From the NCBI GenBank assembly GCA_028277445.1, contig JANQGG010000022.1, positions 1-37,976 of the forward strand: a stretch of DNA of 37,976 nt, given 5' to 3'. Source of the DNA: Chloroherpetonaceae bacterium. Its GTDB lineage: Bacteria > Bacteroidota > Chlorobiia > Chlorobiales > Chloroherpetonaceae. Under the pieces are notes generated by a model. It was given only the letters and a program-made list of their open reading frames with translations, made no database searches and was not told the DNA's origin. Within the stretch, counting starts at the first letter, position 1. The number at the start of each line of letters is the position of its first letter. Position numbers and translations under genes: made by a program. This document shows positions 34,091-37,976 of this stretch, piece after piece.

Positions 34091-35938
34091 GTGAGCATAC
34101 TTGTAAATAAAAACTCTCGTGCAGTTATCATTGGCGGTAGAGCTGGTCTTAATGCTGCAAAACGCATGGCAGAGTTCGACTTTTTATGCGATAAACCTCT
34201 GACCGTACAAGCTTTTGTATACCCGCCTGAACAAGGGCAGCAAAAAGAAATTTATCATGGCGCCCGTATTGAAAATATTGCGGTTTACTCCAGTCTTGAA
34301 CCAGCTTTAAGCGAAAATCCCGATATTGATGTTGCATTGATTTATATTGGCGCTGAACGCGCGTACGACGCTGCTAAACAAGCTTTAGAAGCCGACAATA
34401 TCCGTCTGGTATCCATGATTACCGAAGGTGTACCGGAGCGCGACTCCAAGCGCCTGGCTAAAATTGCCCAGGAAAAAGGCAAAATCTTTAATGGCCCTTC
34501 ATCCATTGGTATCCTTTCTGCCGGAATGTGCCGTTTGGGTGTTATCGGTGGTGAGTTCAACAACCTTAAAAAATGTTTGTTGTATCGTCCGGGTTCCTTT
34601 GGTGTAATCACCAAATCAGGTGGTTTGTCTAACGAAACTATGTGGCTTTGTGCCCAGAATGGTGATGGTATTTCAACTACCGTAAGTATTGGTGGTGATG
34701 CCTATCCGGGTACTGATTTTGTAACTTACCTCGAAATGTTTGAAAACGACCCTGAAACCAAGGCAGTAGTTTTGGTGGGTGAAGTAGGTGGAAGCCTTGA
34801 AGAAGAAGCAGCCGAATGGCTCAAGAAGGAAAAACGCCGCATTCGACTGATTGCCGTTGTTGGTGGTACATGTCAGGAAGTATTACCTCAGGGTATGAAA
34901 TTTGGTCACGCCGGTGCTAAAGAAGGTAAAGGCCATTCCGGTTCAGCCCGCTCTAAAATGGAGAAACTGGCCGAAGCTGGTGCATTGGTACCTGATACAT
35001 TCGGTGGTTTGAGCAAATGCATCAAGCAGGTTTATGAAGAACTAAAAGCCGAAGGCATCATTCAGCCTGAACCAGAAGTTGATGACGCCGTGCTCCCTGA
35101 ATTGCCAAAACGCGTTCAGGAAGTTATGAAAGAAGGCGAAGTTGTGGTTGAACCGTTGGTTCGCACCACAATTGCAGACGACCGGGGCGAAGAACCGCGC
35201 TATATGGGTTACCCTGCTTCCGAGCTTTGTAAAAACGGATATGGTATTGAACATACCATCGGATTGCTCTGGGGCAAACGATTACCGTCCGATGAAGAAG
35301 CTGAAATTATCAAGCGCATTATTATGATCTCGGCAGATCACGGCCCAGCGGTTTCAGGCGCTTTCGGAACTATTATTGCTTCTTGTGCCGGAATTGATAT
35401 GCCTCAGGCGGTTTCAGCTGGTATGACGATGATTGGCCCACGTTTTGGCGGCGCCGTTACCGATGCCGGAAAATACTTCAAAATGGGCGCTGAAGAATAC
35501 CCGAACGATATTCCCGGGTTTTTAGCATGGATGAAGAAAAATGTGGGACCTGTTCCCGGAATTGGTCACCGCGTTAAGAGCGTGAAAAATCCTGATCAGC
35601 GTGTGAAATATTTAGTCGACTATGTGAAAAATCACACCAATTTACATACGCCGGTTTTAAATTTTGCGCTTGAAGTCGAAAAAGTGACCACATCCAAAAA
35701 AGGCAACCTGATCTTAAATGTTGATGGTACGATGGGATGTATTTTGGTTGATTTGGGTTATCCGTCGCATACCTTGAACGGATTCTTTGTATTAGCCAGA
35801 ACCATCGGTATGATCGGCCACTGGATTGATCAAAAAGAACAAAATTCACGACTCATTCGTCTTTACGACTACCTCATTAACTATGCCGTTAAAGATGAAC
35901 GTGAAGTGCCAAACATGATGACTAAAGAGGAAGCTTAA
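34091..35938 (+). CDS. aclA: ATP-citrate lyase large (alpha) subunit
   Basis: 615 residues (family about 610), starting at GTG. An N-terminal CoA-binding, succinyl-CoA-synthetase-alpha-like part (1-340) carries the phosphohistidine, H273, in KFGHAGAKEGKGHSGSA. A C-terminal citrate-synthase-like domain (about 390-600) carries ADHGPAVSGAFGT (about 416-428) and PGIGHRVKSVKNPDQR (about 489-504). No nearer ATG fits the family start (SILVNKNSRAVIIGG), so the GTG is well supported. The gene lies directly after aclB. Confidence 0.96.
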   Translation: MSILVNKNSRAVIIGGRAGLNAAKRMAEFDFLCDKPLTVQAFVYPPEQGQQKEIYHGARIENIAVYSSLEPALSENPDIDVALIYIGAERAYDAAKQALEADNIRLVSMITEGVPERDSKRLAKIAQEKGKIFNGPSSIGILSAGMCRLGVIGGEFNNLKKCLLYRPGSFGVITKSGGLSNETMWLCAQNGDGISTTVSIGGDAYPGTDFVTYLEMFENDPETKAVVLVGEVGGSLEEEAAEWLKKEKRRIRLIAVVGGTCQEVLPQGMKFGHAGAKEGKGHSGSARSKMEKLAEAGALVPDTFGGLSKCIKQVYEELKAEGIIQPEPEVDDAVLPELPKRVQEVMKEGEVVVEPLVRTTIADDRGEEPRYMGYPASELCKNGYGIEHTIGLLWGKRLPSDEEAEIIKRIIMISADHGPAVSGAFGTIIASCAGIDMPQAVSAGMTMIGPRFGGAVTDAGKYFKMGAEEYPNDIPGFLAWMKKNVGPVPGIGHRVKSVKNPDQRVKYLVDYVKNHTNLHTPVLNFALEVEKVTTSKKGNLILNVDGTMGCILVDLGYPSHTLNGFFVLARTIGMIGHWIDQKEQNSRLIRLYDYLINYAVKDEREVPNMMTKEEA

Positions 35939-35968
35939 TCCTTTTTATCAAGATTTCTATGCAATAAG

Positions 35969-35996
35969 AAAAGCGAGCCTCAAAGCTCGCTTTTTT
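35969..35996 (+). terminator. Rho-independent terminator after aclBA
   Basis: The stem AAAAGCGAGC (35969-35978) pairs with GCTCGCTTTT (35985-35994), with a 6-nt loop (CTCAAA) and a T-run to 35996. It lies 31 bp after the aclA stop and directly before the DUF72 gene, ending the acl transcript. Confidence 0.92.
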
Positions 35997-36015
35997 ATTA
36001 TTATAAAAATTTATC

Positions 36016-36765
36016 ATGGATACCAACGATTTTCCAAAGATCTATTGTGGCACATCAGGATGGTCTTACCAGGATTGGAAAGGCTCTTTTTATCCTAAAA
36101 AACTTTCTCAAAACAAGTGGTTTTCGTTTTACGCCGAGCATTTTAACAGTGTTGAAATCAATGCCACGTTTTATCGGTGGTTTGAAGAAAAAACTTACCA
36201 AAATTGGCGTAAAAAAGTGCCTGAAGGCTTCAAATATGTGATCAAACTTCCCAGAACATTTACGCATCAAAAACTGCTGAAAGACATTGGCGAACCCGCC
36301 GCGCGCTTCGAAAGTTTAATTGAGCATTTAGGGGATAAGCTTGGAATGGTTCTGATGCAATTGCCACCAAAAATGCCATACGATCCCAAGCGATTGGATT
36401 TGGCCCTTTCTCAGTTTAAGCATCCCGAAAAACTAGCTATCGAATTCCGTTCACCACAATTTTTTACCGAAGAAATCAGCAAGATTCTTAAAAACCATGG
36501 CTCAACATTTTGCATTGTCGATTCCCCGGATATAAAACCCTTACCGGCCTTAACGTCGTCCAAAGCTTATTTTCGTTTTCATGGATTTTCAGAATGGTAC
36601 TCGCACAGCTACACTAAAAAACAATTGTCGGATTTTCTGGAATTATGCAAATCTTTAAAGGAACGCGGAGCTGAGGAGTTGTATTTATTTTTTAACAACA
36701 ATATTGGCAGCCATGCCCCGTTTAATGCCATGGTGATGCAACAAATAGTGATTTCAAACTTTTGA
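36016..36765 (+). CDS. DUF72 family protein (YecE-like)
   Basis: 249 residues covering the whole DUF72 TIM-barrel family (usual length 240-290). Conserved segments are [18 protein letters not shown] (about 10-27), [11 protein letters not shown] (about 44-54), KLPRTFTH (about 78-85), QLPPKMPYD (about 115-123), [10 protein letters not shown] and the final [13 protein letters not shown]. The biochemical activity of the family is not established. It is transcribed after the acl terminator and has its own start 20 bp beyond it. The ribB remnant begins 9 bp after its stop on the other strand, so a rearrangement occurred just behind this gene. Confidence 0.88.
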   Translation: MDTNDFPKIYCGTSGWSYQDWKGSFYPKKLSQNKWFSFYAEHFNSVEINATFYRWFEEKTYQNWRKKVPEGFKYVIKLPRTFTHQKLLKDIGEPAARFESLIEHLGDKLGMVLMQLPPKMPYDPKRLDLALSQFKHPEKLAIEFRSPQFFTEEISKILKNHGSTFCIVDSPDIKPLPALTSSKAYFRFHGFSEWYSHSYTKKQLSDFLELCKSLKERGAEELYLFFNNNIGSHAPFNAMVMQQIVISNF

Positions 36766-36774
36766 ACATGACAA

Positions 36775-37023
36775 CCTGCCTGCGACTCATTTTTACTGGT
36801 ATTGTTTTCGACCATTGGGTTAAGATCCAGAGTGTTACATTTTTCTTCAGTTAAGCACAAGCACATAATACCGCTGCATTCCCGGATCATTAAGGCCATG
36901 TCTTTCTTGGTCATTTTTTCTGCCGAATAGATAAGATCGCCTTCGTTTTCTCTATGTTCGTCATCAACAAGCAAAATACCTTTTCCCTGTTGCAAACAGC
37001 AAATGGCGTTGATAATACCATTA
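36775..37023 (-). pseudogene. ribB: Remnant of ribB (3,4-dihydroxy-2-butanone 4-phosphate synthase), N-terminal part
   Basis: The minus strand encodes about 80 residues with clear similarity to the start of Rib[21 protein letters not shown], then [16 protein letters not shown], then [18 protein letters not shown] and [14 protein letters not shown]. These contain the [10 protein letters not shown] substrate/metal motif. The frame has an in-frame TAA just upstream and no ATG, and homology stops after NESQA, where the intact protein would continue with the catalytic core. The rest of that frame is antisense to the DUF72 gene. This is a truncated fragment at both ends. An intact ribB must lie elsewhere if riboflavin is made. 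Confidence 0.8.
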
Positions 37024-37097
37024 CCTGATTAAGTAGGTTATAACGTGAAATTCAGCCACGAGTGCTTAGCGAGTTGGCTGTACTAAGTTGTTCGAAT

Positions 37098-37367
37098 TTA
37101 TTCAATTTCTAATTTTTTCTTAATTCTCTCAATATCGTCTAGAACGGTCTTATTGGTTTGTGCTAGTAAGTACAATATCAGGACTGAGTTGACTAGAGGT
37201 ATAAAAGCCAGAATTAGCAGTGACATACTCTTGCCTTTTTTGCCGATGAGATAAATGCTCACCGCAATCAATACCAAAGTCATTATTATGAGAGGAACAA
37301 ATGAAACCCATATTGGTGATGATGTTACTTCTTGCATAATTGTAATTAGTATAATTTCTTCGAACAT
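37098..37367 (-). CDS. Small two-helix membrane protein, unknown function
   Basis: 89 residues from the first ATG; the internal ATG at 37337 (MQEVTSSPIW) gives 79 residues and is equally plausible. Two hydrophobic segments (about 20-41 and 49-69 of the long form) are joined by a basic turn, GKKGKS. A charged C-terminal helix follows (VLDDIERIKKKLEIE), with heptad-like spacing, so a short coiled coil is possible. The charge pattern (positive turn, charged tail) supports a real protein. I recognise no family and the neighbours give no clue. Confidence 0.55.
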   Translation of the reverse strand: MFEEIILITIMQEVTSSPIWVSFVPLIIMTLVLIAVSIYLIGKKGKSMSLLILAFIPLVNSVLILYLLAQTNKTVLDDIERIKKKLEIE

Positions 37368-37730
37368 TAATTAGACTGATCTGTCAAATTCTGGAAAAAC
37401 AGACTGTTTCTTTCTGTATAAGAACTTTTATAAAAACCATCTTAATCCCTCTAAGTTTTATAATTCAATATGATTAGGGAAACCGTAGACGTTTAAGGGA
37501 CTTATTACAGCTTAAAATTAAGGAAGTAAAGTGAACATTACAAATACGTCCCCTGACTCTTTTCTATAAGAAGAGGGATATGGAACGAAAAGCTCCTTTA
37601 AATTATTTATATCTCCCCATATCAATCATTCCATAAGTTATTTGATGCTTTTTTGCAGCCAAACGTTGCATATCAAAAGTTTTTTGCAGTTTATTGTGGC
37701 TCTATTCATTCATTTATTTTCATTAGGATA
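37368..37730. other. 363-bp region upstream of cobQ
   Basis: No gene is supported here. It contains an odd palindrome, AAACAGACTGTTT (37397-37409), and near cobQ a pair of direct repeats TTTTTTGCAG (37649-37658 and 37680-37689). I looked for a cobalamin riboswitch because a B12 gene follows, but did not find the conserved B12-box core. Confidence 0.5.
37649..37689 (+). promoter_or_regulatory. Direct repeats TTTTTTGCAG upstream of cobQ
   Basis: Two identical 10-bp copies start 31 bp apart, about three helical turns, and end 41 bp before the cobQ ATG. Around the first copy, TTTGATGC and GCATATCAAA form an imperfect inverted repeat. The spacing fits binding of a regulator to one DNA face, but T-runs are common in AT-rich DNA. 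Confidence 0.25.
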
Positions 37731-37976
37731 ATGCGTACTTCACAATCTTATTCAGGTCGTTTAAAACCAATCATGGTTGTGGGAACTTCATCCGACGCCG
37801 GTAAAAGTTTAATAGCAGCAGGATTGTGCCGGATTTTCAAGCAGGATGGATTTGAGCCGGCGCCATTTAAAGCCCAGAACATGTCGCTGAACAGTTACGC
37901 CACGCCTGAAGGCTATGAAATTGGACGGGCTCAAGCTGTGCAAGCCGAAGCAGCCAGCGTGCCGGCTCACACCGAT
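37731..37976 (+). CDS. cobQ: Cobyric acid synthase, N-terminal part (cut by window edge)
   Basis: The first 82 residues are in the window and the frame remains open at the end. The protein amidates side chains b, d, e and g of adenosylcobyrinic acid diamide in cobalamin synthesis. The N-terminal P-loop-like dethiobiotin-synthase-type domain is clear: [20 protein letters not shown] (residues 14-33) carries the nucleotide motif. It is followed by [11 protein letters not shown] (about 48-58) and [13 protein letters not shown], all highly typical of CobQ/CbiP. The start at ATG 37731 has no Shine-Dalgarno sequence. Confidence 0.93.
   Translation, partial: MRTSQSYSGRLKPIMVVGTSSDAGKSLIAAGLCRIFKQDGFEPAPFKAQNMSLNSYATPEGYEIGRAQAVQAEAASVPAHTD

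Noticed and set aside
36609-36774. Extension of the ribB frame antisense to the DUF72 gene
   Set aside because: Homology to RibB stops at about 36777; the rest is the complement of a conserved DUF72 C terminus.
37368-37730. Cobalamin riboswitch before cobQ
   Set aside because: The expected conserved core with GCCACTG was not found and the region lacks the multi-stem layout.
1-37976. CRISPR arrays, tRNA or rRNA genes, complete insertion sequences
   Set aside because: No regularly spaced repeats, cloverleaf or rRNA-like segments, and no transposase frames were found on reading both strands.

Overview
The window looks like a chromosomal segment of a green sulfur bacterium (Chlorobiota) of the Chloroherpeton type. 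This is inferred from gene content, not from a marker gene. The strongest pointers are the two-gene ATP-citrate lyase aclB-aclA (the diagnostic enzyme of the reductive TCA cycle), sulfide:quinone oxidoreductase, and an eleven-subunit complex I (nuoABCDHIJKLMN) with no nuoEFG in the cluster. DNA is moderately AT-rich, and most starts lack a recognisable Shine-Dalgarno sequence.

Layout. 1-393: a GIY-YIG nuclease gene bracketed by two hairpins of identical geometry. 394-1157: mostly empty DNA with short repeats and a possible gene remnant. 1158-8881 (+ strand): a REC-PAS regulator, a REC-PAS hybrid histidine kinase, a PASTA protein, a membrane protein, L-lactate dehydrogenase and a secreted 14-repeat beta-propeller. 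A bidirectional terminator (8924-8956) separates these from a minus-strand unit of sulfide:quinone oxidoreductase plus a 52-residue small gene. 11074-19553 (+): a divergent ferrochelatase-like gene, a 1227-residue fused 2-oxoglutarate dehydrogenase (OdhA/Kgd type) and three TPR proteins. 19890-31971 (+): a small membrane protein and the nuo operon. 31989-32681 (-): an outer-membrane beta-barrel. 32842-35938 (+): aclB-aclA, ending in a strong terminator. 35939-37976: a DUF72 gene, a ribB remnant, a small membrane protein and the 5' end of cobQ, cut by the window edge.

The metabolic genes fit together around electron flow and central carbon. Sulfide is oxidised into the quinone pool. Complex I without its NADH-oxidising module probably exchanges electrons between quinone and a ferredoxin-like carrier. 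ATP-citrate lyase runs the reductive TCA cycle. The fused 2-oxoglutarate dehydrogenase would catalyse the oxidative direction, so this organism may be able to switch directions. Lactate dehydrogenase adds a fermentative or overflow branch.

The most unusual signal is a lysine-rich motif of the form K-[LM]-S-P-x-x-A-A-[RK]. It occurs twice in an N-terminal extension of NuoC and twice in a C-terminal extension of NuoI, two peripheral-arm subunits of the same NuoEFG-less complex I. No tRNA, rRNA, CRISPR array or intact insertion sequence was seen.
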